DNA of 64,000 nt from Terfezia claveryi (GCA_015179025.1 WHUX01000032.1:186001-250000); one strand, 5' to 3'. Positions 1-11,699 are shown, counted from the first letter of the stretch. The notes: generated by a model not told the origin, from the letters alone. Numbers and translations: made by a program.

Positions 1-669
1 ACCTTACTCCGCTTTCGCTCCCCTTCCTGAAATGATTCACCAGACTCCAGTTCTTCGTCTAGCATAACTTCATCAAATACGTCTCCTGGTGTGAAAGAAT
101 GTGATAAGTGGGAACCACCCCTTCGCTGGAATCCCAAAGGTGCTCGTTCTCGGCCATGTTTCCGTTGGGGACGAAGGCCAGACTCTGGTGGAATTGAGCC
201 CGCTCTATTTAATACAGACCGTATAACTCTTACGACAGACGAGCTTTTGTCCTTCGATTTGTCTGAGAAGACATCACCGACTGTATATTCGAGGTCAAGG
301 TCATTGGAGTCGGCATCCTGGAGTTTATGTATTATCAACTGCCTAAGTACAAGATTGGGAGAGTTAGCAGTCACCCAATAGATGTCTTGATTGCTTGAGT
401 CTGTAGGCGAATTTGCATGAAAGTACATACGGTTGATGAGGATACAGTCTTGTGTGCCTGGCCTCGATCGACGCCGCCAATTCTTCGAGCGTAAATGTTG
501 GTTGTGTGATCTCCAAGAAGGAGTATTCTGCAGGCCCTTGGGCCGTGGGGCATATCAGCACCTGGAGACGCATTTGGAGCGGATAATTGGGTAATCGGGC
601 ATGGTACGTTTGCGAGCTCGAGAGTTTGACCTCCGAAAAGTGACGGTTACGCGATCGCCAAGATTGCAC
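1..669 (-). CDS. Dnt1/Net1-like N-terminal domain protein, partial, two exons
   Basis: A split gene runs leftward off the window. Exon 1 is open from about 669 to 431; an 88-nt intron (430-343) has a GTATGT donor, a GCTAAC branch and a CTTAG acceptor; exon 2 runs from 342 to position 1 without a stop. Spliced, the protein has a ubiquitin-like beta-grasp pattern: LPNYPL, then PTAQGP, TFTLEELAASIEARHTRLYP, and across the junction LQDADSNDLEYTVGDVF. This order resembles the fungal domain at the N-terminus of the nucleolar proteins Dnt1/Net1 (from memory of the family). Downstream residues are polar and acidic (RPQRKHGRERAP, LDEELESGES). No in-frame ATG suits exon 1, so a further 5' exon is likely; a GTAAGT donor on the minus strand at 723-718 is a candidate. 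The plus-strand reading frame at 91-381 is its antisense shadow. Confidence 0.5.
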
Positions 670-1537
670 GCATCACGTTACCTACTGTAGACCTCGAGCA
701 AAGGAAAATATATAAAGACTTACTGTTACCAGCCTATACTCACTGCTACTCCCCCGAATGTTCAATCTCCTTAGTCTGGCCACCTTCACGGCCTGAGGAG
801 GCGTAAACTCTTCGTTTTCTCCTGCTCATACACTCTCCACATTCTGAAAGACTTGAATGAGTATCTGCCAGGGCTCTCCATATGGTTATTGCATTATATA
901 CCGACTAATATGAAGCCTTCCGGTCAATTGTGCCAGTAATGGTAAGTTGCAATCGAATCACAAGCCTCATCCGTGTAGAGCATAATTTTAGTTATTCTCC
1001 CATCTATCGAGCTCCACATATGTATAGCATTGGGTTGTTCTATATCATCTGCTGCTCACATATGCACATAACTAGGCATCAGTAATAGCTTTCTCCATGG
1101 GGATGTCAAACCTCTTGAGCAACGTCATTCCATACGGGTAACTCACGAGTACTGCGGATCAATCGGTGAGTGGGCGTCGACAAGAGAGGGCTCCTAATAC
1201 TGTACATCCCAGGGATTAGGCAGGTACGTTTCACCTCGGCTCTCCATTAACTACGGCATGAACTTCAAGCCTTCCGATAGGTTGTCCAATGAATTTATCA
1301 TCAGAAGTTTGGGGCGGTATTACAGATGCGTAACACTTCAGGGATCTCTGAAACTTATGGTTATCAATCTGGGAAATCTAGCGGAGACGGAGAGATCGAG
1401 CCCCGGCTGCGGGTGTTGTGCTGAGAAATAGGATGCTCAATCAGAAGATGGGAGGTACCCCGGGCCTGTATTGCAAAAAAACCGGAAGAGAGTTCAATTG
1501 ACCCAGCTTTTCAAATACGCCTTTTCCGGGGCATACA
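670..1537. other. Intergenic region between divergent genes
   Basis: No convincing coding frame on either strand. It should hold the 5' leader and promoter of the leftward gene (TATA-like tract near 706-716, possible leader intron 685-723) and the upstream region of the rightward gene. No repeat or transposon signature is visible. Confidence 0.5.
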
Positions 1538-1693
1538 CGGAATATATATAGGGAAGCTGATGTCTAACCTAGTAACTAACAGTAACATAGAAGCCTCTTT
1601 TTTCTTGGACAGAAGCGCGGCGCAAAGATTTTTCATTCTCTTTCATATACCCAAACGGCAATATCACCTTCTTTGGAGCTCGTTTCTCACAAC
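1538..1693 (+). promoter_or_regulatory. Core promoter and 5' leader of the GGCT-like gene
   Basis: A TATA box (AATATATATA, 1541-1550) lies about 145 bp upstream of the ATG at 1694. A pyrimidine-rich tract (about 1627-1652) sits before the start codon, a common arrangement near fungal transcription starts. Confidence 0.5.
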
Positions 1694-2806
1694 ATGACGA
1701 TAGAAGAAAAGCCAGTATCAGAGCAGTCAATACTCATAGTGAAGCTATGGGATTTGTTGACCGCTGAAAAACGCAAACCTGATGAAACCACACCTTTGCT
1801 ACAAAAGAGTGAGGGGCAAAAAACAATCTACTACCTTGCTTACGGCTCCAACCTCTCCGCATCTATATTCAAGGACCGCCGGGGCATAAAACCCCTGTCA
1901 GCCACCAATGTTCTTTGTCCAGGACAGGTCTTAGTATTCGACCTTGACGGGATACCCTACTGGGAGCCATGTTTTGCGAACATCCGGGAGGTGGCCCTAG
2001 AGGAGCAATTGAACCTGCAGAGAAGGTTTACAACCGCGGGGACACCTGAGAATGTTGTGAAGGAGTATATTTCCGAGCTAGAACAGCTTCTAGCGAGCGG
2101 CAGCGGGGAAGTCTGGAAGAATGCCCTAATTGGTGTGGTCTATGAGGTTACTGAGGAGGACTACGCAAAAATCATCAAAACCGAGGGTGGGGGAGCTGGA
2201 TACAAGGACATCGAGGTAGATTGCTATGTGCTTCCCAAAGTGGATGGGCAAGGTATTTCTGGCCCAGTTACTACCATCAAAGCACATACTCTGTGCGCCC
2301 CACCAAACAAGACAAACCCAACTTCTATCTCACAGCCGTCTCCACGGTACCTGGGCCTCTTGGTCACTGGAGCGAAAGAGAATTCTCTCCCGCAGGCGTA
2401 TATTAATTATCTTTTCTCACTACATGGATACTGCCGCACTACACGGCCACAGAAAGTCGGGGCTTTCCTGTTCCTGGCGCAGTGGATCTTACCGATAGCT
2501 GCATTCCTCAGTTTTAAGAATTTTTTCTCGGATAAGAAGACTGGGGAAAGCCCAGGGTGGATACAGAAAATGGAAGGTGGCATGTGGGCGGCGATTTGGT
2601 TTACTTACAGGACGATGTACAAGCCCATTTGGGGAGATGGACAGAGGACGATTAGAGATGAGGTGGATATGTGCGGGAGAGTTTTGGGAGAGGCTAATGA
2701 CCATACAGTTGATATGGGAGTTGACACGGTGGATCTGGCTGATGCCTTGGTGGATGCAGAGGAGGCGGTGGTGAATGTAGTGAGGAGGGGAAGTATTAGT
2801 ACATAG
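1694..2806 (+). CDS. Gamma-glutamylcyclotransferase-like protein with C-terminal hydrophobic segment
   Basis: Single-exon gene of 370 residues. The first ATG in frame is at 1694; the frame is open 7 codons further upstream, but only from a TTG. The substrate-binding loop YLAYGSNLS (about residues 48-56) is the hallmark of the GGCT/AIG2-like fold, and the TEGGGAGY segment (about 163-170) supplies the expected catalytic glutamate. Such enzymes release 5-oxoproline from gamma-glutamyl amino acids or glutathione-derived peptides; the exact substrate is not readable here. Residues about 256-274 are hydrophobic and could anchor it in a membrane, followed by a WAAIWFTYRTMYKPIWGDG block and an acidic tail. 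This layout is familiar in ascomycete GGCT-like proteins. It is the only clearly intact host gene fully inside the window. No frame break or RIP signature is seen. Confidence 0.88.
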   Translation: MTIEEKPVSEQSILIVKLWDLLTAEKRKPDETTPLLQKSEGQKTIYYLAYGSNLSASIFKDRRGIKPLSATNVLCPGQVLVFDLDGIPYWEPCFANIREVALEEQLNLQRRFTTAGTPENVVKEYISELEQLLASGSGEVWKNALIGVVYEVTEEDYAKIIKTEGGGAGYKDIEVDCYVLPKVDGQGISGPVTTIKAHTLCAPPNKTNPTSISQPSPRYLGLLVTGAKENSLPQAYINYLFSLHGYCRTTRPQKVGAFLFLAQWILPIAAFLSFKNFFSDKKTGESPGWIQKMEGGMWAAIWFTYRTMYKPIWGDGQRTIRDEVDMCGRVLGEANDHTVDMGVDTVDLADALVDAEEAVVNVVRRGSIST

Positions 2807-3249
2807 GGATTTGATGCTTTTGTTTGCTTATCAAGATTTCGGTTATGTATATCTTGTAATTGTGTCCTGCCAATTTATCTCATCTTATCAGATCCGGGCA
2901 GTCTACACTAAAAGTCTTTTACCCTTTCCGGTTTGGGAATCTTACATATGCAATGCCTATGCACCGCATGCTGCTTGGCATAATTCAGTTCCAAAACAGG
3001 TTTCAATGACAATATATTTTATGCCAATCATATAGCAATTTATTTTGTCTTTGATGTTGCTTGCCTCCTACCCTGAGGAGCTTCTCACTATTCATCTCTT
3101 CACTATGCCCTCGACTTTTATCCAATATTTACATCTTCTTTCTCTATTGGACCTTTGGCTCTCGCTACATACCTATTTCTATATGTATCCCTAATTGTAG
3201 AAATCAATCCCTACTCAACAATCTCTACCTCATCTGACTCTTTAGTAAT
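2807..3249. other. 3' flank of the GGCT-like gene, AT-rich
   Basis: No gene supported. The short frame at 2811-3035 is hydrophobic, lacks codon structure and lies where the 3' UTR should be. The left end of the copia element must lie near its right limit, but no clear TSD was found. Confidence 0.4.
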
Positions 3250-3394
3250 CTTACAGGCCCCTATAATAATGTCAATCTCTACTAGTGAGTCTGAGTTATG
3301 ATTAATGATAGTTGCTAGTTATTAGATAGTCTGGTTATTAGATAGGACAAAAACCTTTCATTTTAACTAGTCTGGTTGGCACCATATTTCAACA
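3250..3394 (-). repeat. Copia 3' LTR, outer limit unresolved
   Basis: On the minus strand an LTR-like start, TGTTGAAATATGG, begins at 3394, directly after a polypurine tract (minus strand of 3395-3406, AGAGTAGGAGGT). This is the expected 3' LTR position for the leftward copia element. The other copy is outside the window, so the distal boundary is a guess. Confidence 0.35.
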
Positions 3395-5693
3395 ACCTCC
3401 TACTCTATGTACTTTTTTCCTCCATTATGCAACTGTTAATAAACCTTGAAGATCTGTATCTACCAAGCCTCAAACTATTGTAATAACTACCTCAGGCCTC
3501 ATCCCCAATCTATTTTGAAAATCTCCAATGTCTTTAATGCCTTCCTACTCCCATTTCATTATAATAGCATTAACAATACAATTCTCCATAGCCTAAGACA
3601 AATTATACTTTAGACCGAAGTGCTAAGTATATTCCTTCTTATCCTTATCATCCTTAGTGATTATTTTATTATTATTTGAGAAGTTTTGGAGCTGGCGGCT
3701 CAATTTGATGCTCAGTGCTGACATGTTTGGTTATTGTATTTGCCTTGGATTTTAGTCTGGTAAAGATTTGATTTTTTCTTTAAAATCTATGTAGAGCTGT
3801 CTGAATGTAGTGGAAGTAATATGTTTGTAGTAGTTGTGCCATTTAACTCAGTTATATGTATATCTTTTATAGGGCCATATCCGTAGCCAGGTTGGCTCTG
3901 AATATAAGATTATAAGGTTATGCAGCGAAGGAATCGTGAAGATAATTGATCGTGTATATTCAGAAGAGGAGAGATATCTAGATATCACTATAGACTTATT
4001 GCTATGGTTCCAGTGCTCTACCATTTATCCTGCAACAGATTTTAGCCCTTTTTATCTTTTCTCAAAATATCCTAATTAGCCATATTAGGATGACTGGTTT
4101 CATACCATGAACATCTTAATTAGCCATTCTCAGCTACCTGCATTTCCCGTGATCTTGTACCACGTGAGAGTGTTTCCTACACCCCCCTTCACTCGAACAT
4201 CCACACTGGCATTCCTATTTCTTGCAGTTACGCTTCTGTCATATCGAGAATTGGAATGTCATTTAGGTCGATGCTTTGGAGGTACTCATCCATAATTTCT
4301 TCCATCCATTCACTGTAAGCAATTTGGTGAATAGATCTACTGGATTGTCCTTTCCAAGTATCATGACTATCTTCAACTTCTCAGCTCATTATTGTTGGTG
4401 GAGATAATGATACCAATGCTCGATATAGCCGCTTCTCCTCGCAAACTTAGAGGCCTTGCTAAGATTGTATGCCCCCTCACTGTCCGTATACAATATCAGT
4501 GTAGTTGTTATTTCTAGTTCTGCAAGGAATTGCTATATCCAGGCGGCGTCCTTCACTCCCTTATAGTCCGCTATGTATTCTGCTTCTGTTACTGAGAGCG
4601 ATACCACGTCCTGCCTTTGCAAATACCACTCTACTAACTAGTTTCCTAGGGTCAGCATTGTACCCATCTGAGATCGAGATTTTTCCCCTCCGTATGCTGT
4701 GTTCATATATATTCGTACATCCAGGTCACTGGCTTTCTTTAAGATAAGTCTATCGTTTCTTGTCGAGCGTAAATATCTCAATACTACTAGTACTATTTTC
4801 CAGTTTTCTAGTCCCGCATTTTTCGTTCATCAGCCTAAGAGGTTCATATAGACTAATATTTCTGGTCGGGTCATTCTTGCTATAAATAGTAGTGATCCGA
4901 CTAGTGCCTGATACTTTGGAGGTTTCTCTGTGTCGTTTTGGGGCTTTGCATAGGACTACAGATTTAGTGGTAGAGAGGATTGACCTCTAGGTCTCTCATT
5001 CATCTCGAGGTATTAGGTGCTTGTAGAGTCTATTAAGTGAGTTTGTGTTAGTATCACTTGTCCCTTGCTCCAATGCAGCTCTATCTCTAGCATATTTGCT
5101 AGTTTTCCTCGCTTATCCAATTCTACCCTGTCCTCGATTTATTTTTCGGCATTATCCAGATCCTCTTCAGTAGGTGCAATCCCAATGAGGTCATTAATGT
5201 GAGTGCCGATTATAGTGTTGTGGCTTTGGGTAGTATAGGTTCCTTCGTCTCCTATACACTAGTATATCCCGAGTGTGGAGAGAATATCGCAGAAGGTTTT
5301 AAACTATTCATGTCCTGCTTGCTTTAAGCTATAGAGGGCTTTATCGAGCTTCTAGTATTCGACCTCTCCTTCTTCATTCACATCTGGGATGTAGACATTA
5401 TGTTTAAGGAGAGCTTGCAAGTATGTGGCTATAACATCCTATTAGCGGATTACCCAATCTCAGTGAAGGGCAATGACCAGGAGGATTTTGAATGTTTCAG
5501 GGCATATCATTTGTGTATAGGTTTCGTCGTAGTTAACACCTGCTTCTTGGGTAAATCCTCTCCTAACCTTGCGAGCTTTGTATTTTTCAATACTTCCATT
5601 TACTTTTCTTTTGACTAGGTATACCCATTTAGTATCAACAATCCATATTTCTTCGGGGATTTCAGATTTATTAATCTTGGTGTATACCCTATA
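3395..5693 (-). mobile_element. Ty1/copia retrotransposon, 3' piece (RT-RNase H side)
   Basis: Left-hand piece of a copia element cut by Gypsy A; the break lies in the sequence before the RT motif VDTKWVYLVKRKV. Gypsy A left a 5-bp TSD CTATA at 5689-5693 and 32218-32222, and the copia frame resumes at 32218. It contains the polypurine tract, decayed RNase H and decayed RT. The ~850 bp between RNase H and the polypurine tract show no recognisable coding content. Confidence 0.8.
4300..5693 (-). pseudogene. Copia reverse transcriptase and RNase H, decayed
   Basis: On the minus strand 5693-5460 reads through the start of a copia RT (VDTKWVYLVKRKV, YKARKVRRGFTQEAGVNYDET). Further left come LYSLKQAG and, where the catalytic YVDD box should be, THINDLIG: the first aspartate and neighbours are altered. 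RNase H is recognisable near 4390-4600 (LSVTEAEYIA, then TDSEGAYNLSKASKFARRS). Many tryptophan positions have become TAG, the change expected from G-to-A on the coding strand by RIP. The copy cannot encode active enzyme. Confidence 0.85.
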
Positions 5694-6317
5694 TGTTACA
5701 GGCGGGCTGTAACTACGGATATACAAGTTGGCGGGAAGGGGACAAGGGGTTATTTGGTGATAAGTGCAAGTATAAATGCAGTAACAACTCGGGTGTATTG
5801 CGGACTCGATAAGAGTAAAGCTATATGAGACTTAGAACACTGCTTGGGTCTTATTGTATTAACTATGTAAAAGCAGTAGCTTATATAGAAGCGTTGATCT
5901 GATAAGTTGTTATCAGATCTGACGACACTTCCTATAACGGCTTGGTAGCACTGACGCCAGGTGGTTGCCTAAAATAGGAAGACACTTCCTATTTAGGAAC
6001 CCTGCAGTCTGACATACATTGATTAGGCAGCCTGAACTTCAACGCATTGCAGTCAGGCTGTCATATAGAAGATAAGCTTGCATGCAACGAATAACAACAT
6101 AAGAATAACGAACATAAGAACTTAATGGATATCTATAGAAGAGAGTACATATATGAGAACGCATTCAGAGGTCACACGCTTCCTTGCTCCAATACCTGTC
6201 CATCCTGGACACATTACCCGTATCTGTATGGTTGATCAGGCCATAACAGTTAGCAGCCATAATTAGGTATTGGGATATTCCCAGTTTATGGGTAGGCCTC
6301 TTACCTGAGCCGTAACA
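5694..6317 (-). repeat. Gypsy A LTR (3' LTR in element orientation)
   Basis: 624-bp repeat that starts TGTTACAGG and ends CCGTAACA on the plus strand. It matches 31595-32217 almost base for base and, with more transitions, the Gypsy C LTRs at 32401 and 62084. Confidence 0.93.
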
Positions 6318-6331
6318 TTACTCCCCGTTCC
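6318..6331 (-). promoter_or_regulatory. Gypsy A polypurine tract
   Basis: On the minus strand GGAACGGGGAGTAA lies directly before the 3' LTR, the expected plus-strand primer site of an LTR retrotransposon. The same tract flanks the Gypsy C LTR at 39137. Confidence 0.7.
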
Positions 6332-6607
6332 GAGGCAGCTGTCCTCAGCTGAATACAAGTCTTTCTGACCCTGGAGAAGACAAGTATTAGTAATAACTCA
6401 GGTAACCATGGTGACATAGGTACTGACTATCCCGACCAATACCCCTATCCCATTCAAGGGTGCCACAAGACCGGTGTGCCTACACATACATGCCATGGCC
6501 GTTAAAAACCAAACCTCTCGCCAAAAAACCCACAGGGAAAAGGCAACAAGTAGGAGGGTAAAAGGTACCATGTCTTCATCCATGAAACACTGGACCTAAG
6601 TCCAAAC

Positions 6608-7235
6608 TTAGAGGTCTCTTTCATCACGTGGCTTATTGGGGAACTTCTCTCGATACTCTCTGAGCTTCTCTGGGCAGTTATCCAACTTATCAAAGGTCTC
6701 CCAAGTGTCTTCAAACTCTGTATATCCTTCCCAACACACCCTGTACTTGACTATTCCTCTATTCTTGCGGGAGTCCATGATGGATTCGACTTCAAAGATA
6801 TCTAGTTCATCTTTATCCATATCTTGTGGCTCGTCTTGTTGTCTGAATGGCTTCAGGAGGGTAACATGAACAACATTGTGCCATCGTGTGCCTTGTGGAA
6901 CTTCGAGCCTGTATGCGTGTGAACCAATAGCTTCAATGACCTTGTAGGGCCCTATCCACTTGCTGGTAAGGGAACGGTTGTTCCCAGCTCGTATCTGTAG
7001 GTTCCGGCAGTCAACCAATACCCAGTCGTCAATAGCAAACCTTCGTGCCTTCTCAAGGTGTATAGCACTTCTTTTGTGGTTGATTTGCTTGAGGGTATCA
7101 TGAATTTGGTTGTGTACAGTTGTCATTCAGTCTAGCCATTCTTCTGCGGCGGGAGAGGAGAATTCGTAGTCATCTGAAAGGTGAATGGTACGAGGGTCGA
7201 AGCCATACAAACTTCGGTAAGGGGAGTACTTATGA
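6608..7235 (-). pseudogene. Gypsy A integrase C-terminal region with chromodomain, cut off by P1
   Basis: The frame reads from the P1 insertion site leftward. It gives the integrase end-module GPYKVIEAIGSHAYRLEVP with VVHVTLLKPF, then a chromodomain (VESIMDSRKNRGIVKYRVCW, EGYTEFEDTWE) and a basic tail. Chromodomains in this clade steer integration to modified histone H3 in heterochromatin. P1 separates it from the integrase core at 10031-10860. About 275 bp of non-coding tail (6332-6607) lies between the stop and the polypurine tract. Confidence 0.85.
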
Positions 7236-10028
7236 CATCAGCAAAAATAATATTTTCGTCCTGTGCGTCAGACGCATGTAACGCACGGGACGATAACTCA
7301 AAATCAGGATACGAACGCTTGTTGCGCCAGCGTCCTGACGCACTGGGACGTTGCTCACACGCCTGGGACGCAACACCAATTCTTGGCAGTTGCGCTCGCG
7401 TCTAGGATGCACTGTGACGTTGCTCACACGCCTGGGACGCAACACCAATGCTGGGCAGTTGCTCTCGCATCTGGGACGCACTGGGACTTTGCCACCGCGC
7501 TTGGGACGCACTGGAACGTTGCCCCCTCGCCTGGGACGCAACACCAATGCTGGGCAGTTGCTCTCGCATCTGGGATGCACTGGGATGTTGCCCCCATGCC
7601 TGGGACGCAAGCATACATGCAACCTTTGTCCCAACGCACTTGGTGGGTAAACACAACCTGCTTACAGCTTGCATCTGCTACGTTCTTACACCAGCCAGCT
7701 ATGTAGCCGGGTTTGCAACCTTTGAATATGCATGCAGCAGAAATCTTCATTGTATTCGCCAATTATTATATACACAGAGAGGTATTTAGCAATAGATATG
7801 TACACGGAACATGTGTGCAGCAACACTCGCTCTAACCCTTGGCCTAGGCTTTGCTCTAACTCTCGTTGTATCAATCGCTCTAACTCTCGCTCTACCAACC
7901 AGACTACTCTCGCTCTAATGCTCGCTCTAATGCTCTCTCTAATACTCGCTGTAATATGCTGGGAATAATGAGCAAAGGGAAAAAGCGCAGGGAAGGGAAG
8001 TATATATACAGGGAAACCATAGTTGCCAAGGCCGACTGCTAAGGCCGACAATTTAGACTTTCCGAAGACAATGAGATAGGGGATAATAAGAGAAGTGGCA
8101 TGACAGTGATCAACGGCGCTCAGCCCCCCTTTCGCACGTGGGTGCCGTACTACTCAATGCCTGGCCTGGTAATAGTCATATTGGGAAATCGTAGTCATGG
8201 TACTGCGAACGAGACAAGTACTGCGATATGTGCGGAGTTCACGCTTTGTGATATATCCCGTAGGAATTCATGCATGCGCGGGCTCATATAAGTATATATA
8301 TGCGAGAAACCCATGTGCTCGCTGCTTATATATATATATGCGAGAAATCCATGCATTCGCGGGCTTACATATATATATATGCGAGAAACTCGTGCTTTTG
8401 GAGACTTATTTATATATGTGCGAGACACTCGTGCTTTTGGAGACTTATATATATATGTGCGAGAAACTCGTGCTTTTGGAGACATATATATATATATGCG
8501 AGAAATCCATGCATTCGCAGACTTATATATATATATGTGAGAAATCCATACATTCGCAGGCTTATATATATATATATACGAGAAACTCGTGCTTTTTGAG
8601 ACATATATATATATGTGCGAGAAACTCGCGCTTTTGGAGACATATATATATATGTGGGAGAAACTCGTGCTTTTGGAGACATATATATATATATGCGAGA
8701 AATCCATGCATTCGCAGACTTATATATATGTATGCGAGAAATCCATACATTCGCAGGCTTATATATATATGCGAGAAACTCGTGCTTTTGGGACATATAT
8801 ATATATATATGTGAGAAATCCATACATTCGCAGGCTTATATATATATATGTGAGAAATCCATACATTCGCAGGCTTATATATATATATGCGAGAAACTCG
8901 TGCTTTTGGAGACTTATATATATATATGCGAGAAATCCATACATTCGTAGGCTTATATATATATGCGAGAAACTCGTGCTTTTGGGACATATATATATAT
9001 ATATATGTGAGAAATCCATACATTCGCAGGCTTATATATATATATGCGAGAAACTCGTGCTTTTGGAGACTTATATATATATGCGAGAAACTCGTGCTTT
9101 CGGATACTTATATATATATGCCCGTGAATGCATGAATTCCTACGGGATATATCACAAAGCGTGAACTCCGCACATATCGCAGTACTTGTCTCGTTCGCAG
9201 TACCACGACTACGATTTCCCAATATGACTATTACCAGGCCAGGCATTGAGTAGTACGGCACCCGCGTGCGAAAGGGGGGCTGAGCGCTGTTGATCACTGT
9301 CGTGCCACTTCTCTTATTATCCCCTATCTCATTGTCTTCGGAAAGTCTAAATTGTCGGCCTTAGCAGTCGGCCTTGGCAACTATGGTTTTCCTGTATATA
9401 TACTTCCCTTCCCCGTTATTCCCAGCATATTACAGCGAGTATTAAAGAGAGCTTAGAGCGAGCATTAGAGCGAGAGTAGTCTGGTTGGTAGAGCAAGAGT
9501 TAGAGCAATTGATACAACGAGAGTTAGAGCGAAGCCTAGGCCAAGGGTTAGAGCGAGTGTTGCTGCACACATGTTCCGTGTACATATCTATTGCTAAATA
9601 CCTCTCTGTGTATATAATAATTGGCGAATACAATGAAGATTTCTGCTGCATGCATATTCAAAGGTTGCAAACCCGGCTACATAGCTGGCTGGTGTAAGAA
9701 CGTAGCAGATGCAAGCTGTAAGCGGGTTGTGTTTACCCACCAAGTGCGTCGGGACAAAGGTTGCATGTATGCTTGCGTCCCAGGCACGGGGGCAACATCC
9801 CAGTGCATCCCAGATGCAAGAGCAACTGCCCAGCATTGGTGTTGCATCCCAGGCGAGGGGGCAACGTTCCAGTGCGTCCAGATGCGAGAGCAACTGCCCA
9901 GCATTGGTGTTGCGTCACAGGCGAGGGGGCAACCTTCTAGTGCGTCCAGACGCACAGGACGCACAGGACGCAAACTCGCGTCCGGACGCTTGGTGGTACG
10001 TCCTGACGCACATTTTTTTTTGCTGATG
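7236..10028. mobile_element. P1: fold-back element with CATCAG termini
   Basis: Ends are CATCAGCAAAAA and its inverse, with a 2-bp TSD GA (7234-7235, 10029-10030). Gypsy C carries the same integrase site uninterrupted (about 40046-40060), which proves the empty site. The element is a near-perfect inverted repeat: 7680-8290 pairs with 9120-9720, including gene-free single-copy stretches (about 7960-8280 and 9130-9420). Outer arms hold repeats containing TGGGACGCAACACC; middle arms hold 12-bp GCTCTAATACTC-type arrays (7840-7960, 9425-9560); the loop is an AT-rich tandem array. There is no transposase: open frames in it are repeat artefacts. Confidence 0.9.
8280..9125. repeat. P1 loop array
   Basis: About twenty tandem units of roughly 35 bp, each a TATATATATATGCGAGAAA tract followed by either CTCGTGCTTTTGGAGAC or TCCATGCATTCGCAGGC. 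Long frames on both strands (CIYIYKPAN-type peptides) are by-products of stop-free repeats. Related arrays form the loops of P0, P2 and P3. Confidence 0.9.
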
Positions 10029-11427
10029 GAGTAGAGTGGGCGGCAGTATTATAGGCAAACTCAGCTAGAGGTAGCCATCGTTTCCAACGAGCTTGCCTAT
10101 CATGACAGTAGATGCGGAGGTACTGCTTAAGTGTTTGGACTGCTCATTCAGCAAGTCCATCAGTCTGAGGGTGATAGGCAGTAGAGAGGCGGAGGGTTAT
10201 GTTGAGCTTTTGGTTGAGCTCCTTGAGGAATCTAGAGGCGAATTGTGGACCACGGTCGGAGGTGATGTGTCTGGGAAGGCCATAAAGTCTCTATATCTCG
10301 TTAATATAGGTATCAGCAACATCGGATGCTGTCCATGTAGTCTTTGCCTGAATATAGTGTTGTACTTTCGTAAACCGGTCTGTGATAACGAGTATTGCAT
10401 TAAAACCTTCTGACTCTGGTAGCTCACCAACGAAGTCCATAGCTATTTCCTCAAATGGTCGTTCTCCAGTTAGCATTGGTACCAACTTCGTTTGCCTGCT
10501 ATGCCTATCTGCTTTTGCTTTCTGACACTTAGTACATCCTGCCACATAGTTCGCTATATCTTCCTGCCACTTATCCCATGTAAAATTTCTTGACACTAGC
10601 TCTTGAGTACGATGTCTTCCCCAATGTCCTACCACTTGACTATCATGGTGCTGTCTTAGCACTTCCAGCTTGAACTCAGAGGGTACCACCCATAGTCCAT
10701 CCTTCTTCTGCCATCCGACCACATCTATTCCTTCCACTTCAACATCTTCGGCTTCTTCTTCATCCTCTTCCCCTAGTACCATTAGTTGTCCATCTTTGAA
10801 AAATCTAGCATCCATGCCTGATTTCTCTTCCCCTGAATGTCTAGACAGGCCATCAGGCTTGCCCATCTTCGAACTGGGTCTGTAGTGAATATTGTAGATG
10901 AACTCGGACATGCGGAGGTACCAGGTAGCTTGACGGGAGTTGAGCTTCTGTTTGGTGTTGAAATATTATAACCCTTGGTGGTCTGTATAGACGTTCACTG
11001 GAATGCCAACCAACCAATCTCGCCACTTCCGGAAGCAATCCACGATTGCAAACAACTCTTTATTATGGATGGGCCAGTTGCGTTGAGCTGTGGAGAGGGT
11101 TTTTGCATGGTATTCAACGGGGTGAAGCTGCTTTCCTCCATTGACAACATGGTATTGAGAGAGGATACCAGCAATAGCTTGGTTACTAGCATCAGTCTCT
11201 ATAATTGTCTCGAGTTGTCTGTCAAACTGTGTAAGGATAGGAGCGGTGAGGAATCGTTCTCGGAGGTCATCAAAGGCTTGCTGTTGTTCGTGTCCCCAAC
11301 TGAAAGGAACATCCTTTGTCAAGTCGATTAAGGGGCGTGCCTTTGCACTATAGTTGACAATGAATCGACGGTAGTAATTAGCGAAGCCTAGGAATGCTTG
11401 AACCTCTTTCTTCTTCGTAGGAATAGG
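10029..11427 (-). pseudogene. Gypsy A integrase core, RNase H and end of RT
   Basis: On the minus strand from 11427: the RT end ([18 protein letters not shown]), RNase H (ETDASNQAIAGILSQY, VYTDHQGL), then the integrase zinc-binding module (HHDSQVVGHWG, CTKCQKAK) and core ([25 protein letters not shown]) up to AEFAYNTAAHST where P1 enters. One stop replaces the tryptophan seen in Gypsy C (INKIWRHYG), and a second stop lies after HQGL. The right limit is the hAT TSD at 11420-11427. Confidence 0.88.
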
Positions 11428-11577
11428 TAGTGTGCGCCACGGGGCGAGTACAACTCGGACCTGGTCGCCAAGACCCGCCTCGGCGAGTGAGTTTTGGAAT
11501 TTCAACAACTCGCCGAGTCGGCTTTCCTGTCCTACAACTCGACTCACGATTAATCGGTGATCTACAGATTACTCGCC
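11428..11577. repeat. hAT left terminal and subterminal inverted repeat
   Basis: Starts TAGTGTGCGCCACGGGGCGA and continues with several GGCGAGT/ACTCGCC motifs in both orientations, ending near GATCTACAGATTACTCGCC. The right end carries an imperfect inverse copy over ~145 bp. Clustered subterminal motifs are typical binding sites for hAT transposases. Confidence 0.85.
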
Positions 11578-11699
11578 AAGCCTACCCTGTTTCCTTTTTT
11601 TTTTTTATTGTTTTGTCCCGACTCTTCTATAATCTCATCACGTTTAACACCCTCATTCCATTCTCCTATATCTTGGTTGTCTTTGTATGACCGATTCTT

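Noticed and set aside
91..381. 96-codon plus-strand frame at the left edge
   Set aside because: Antisense to a better-supported spliced gene with splice and branch sites and a recognisable domain.
2811..3035. 74-codon frame after the GGCT-like gene
   Set aside because: Lies in the expected 3' UTR, AT-rich, no motif.
8195..9164. Many long frames with YIYICARNS/HIYIYKPAN-type repeats on both strands
   Set aside because: They are translations of the stop-free P1 loop array in several phases; no start context or composition of a real protein.
7840..9560. Regularly spaced repeats resembling a CRISPR array
   Set aside because: Units are contiguous tandem repeats without unique spacers, in a fungal transposon with inverted arms.
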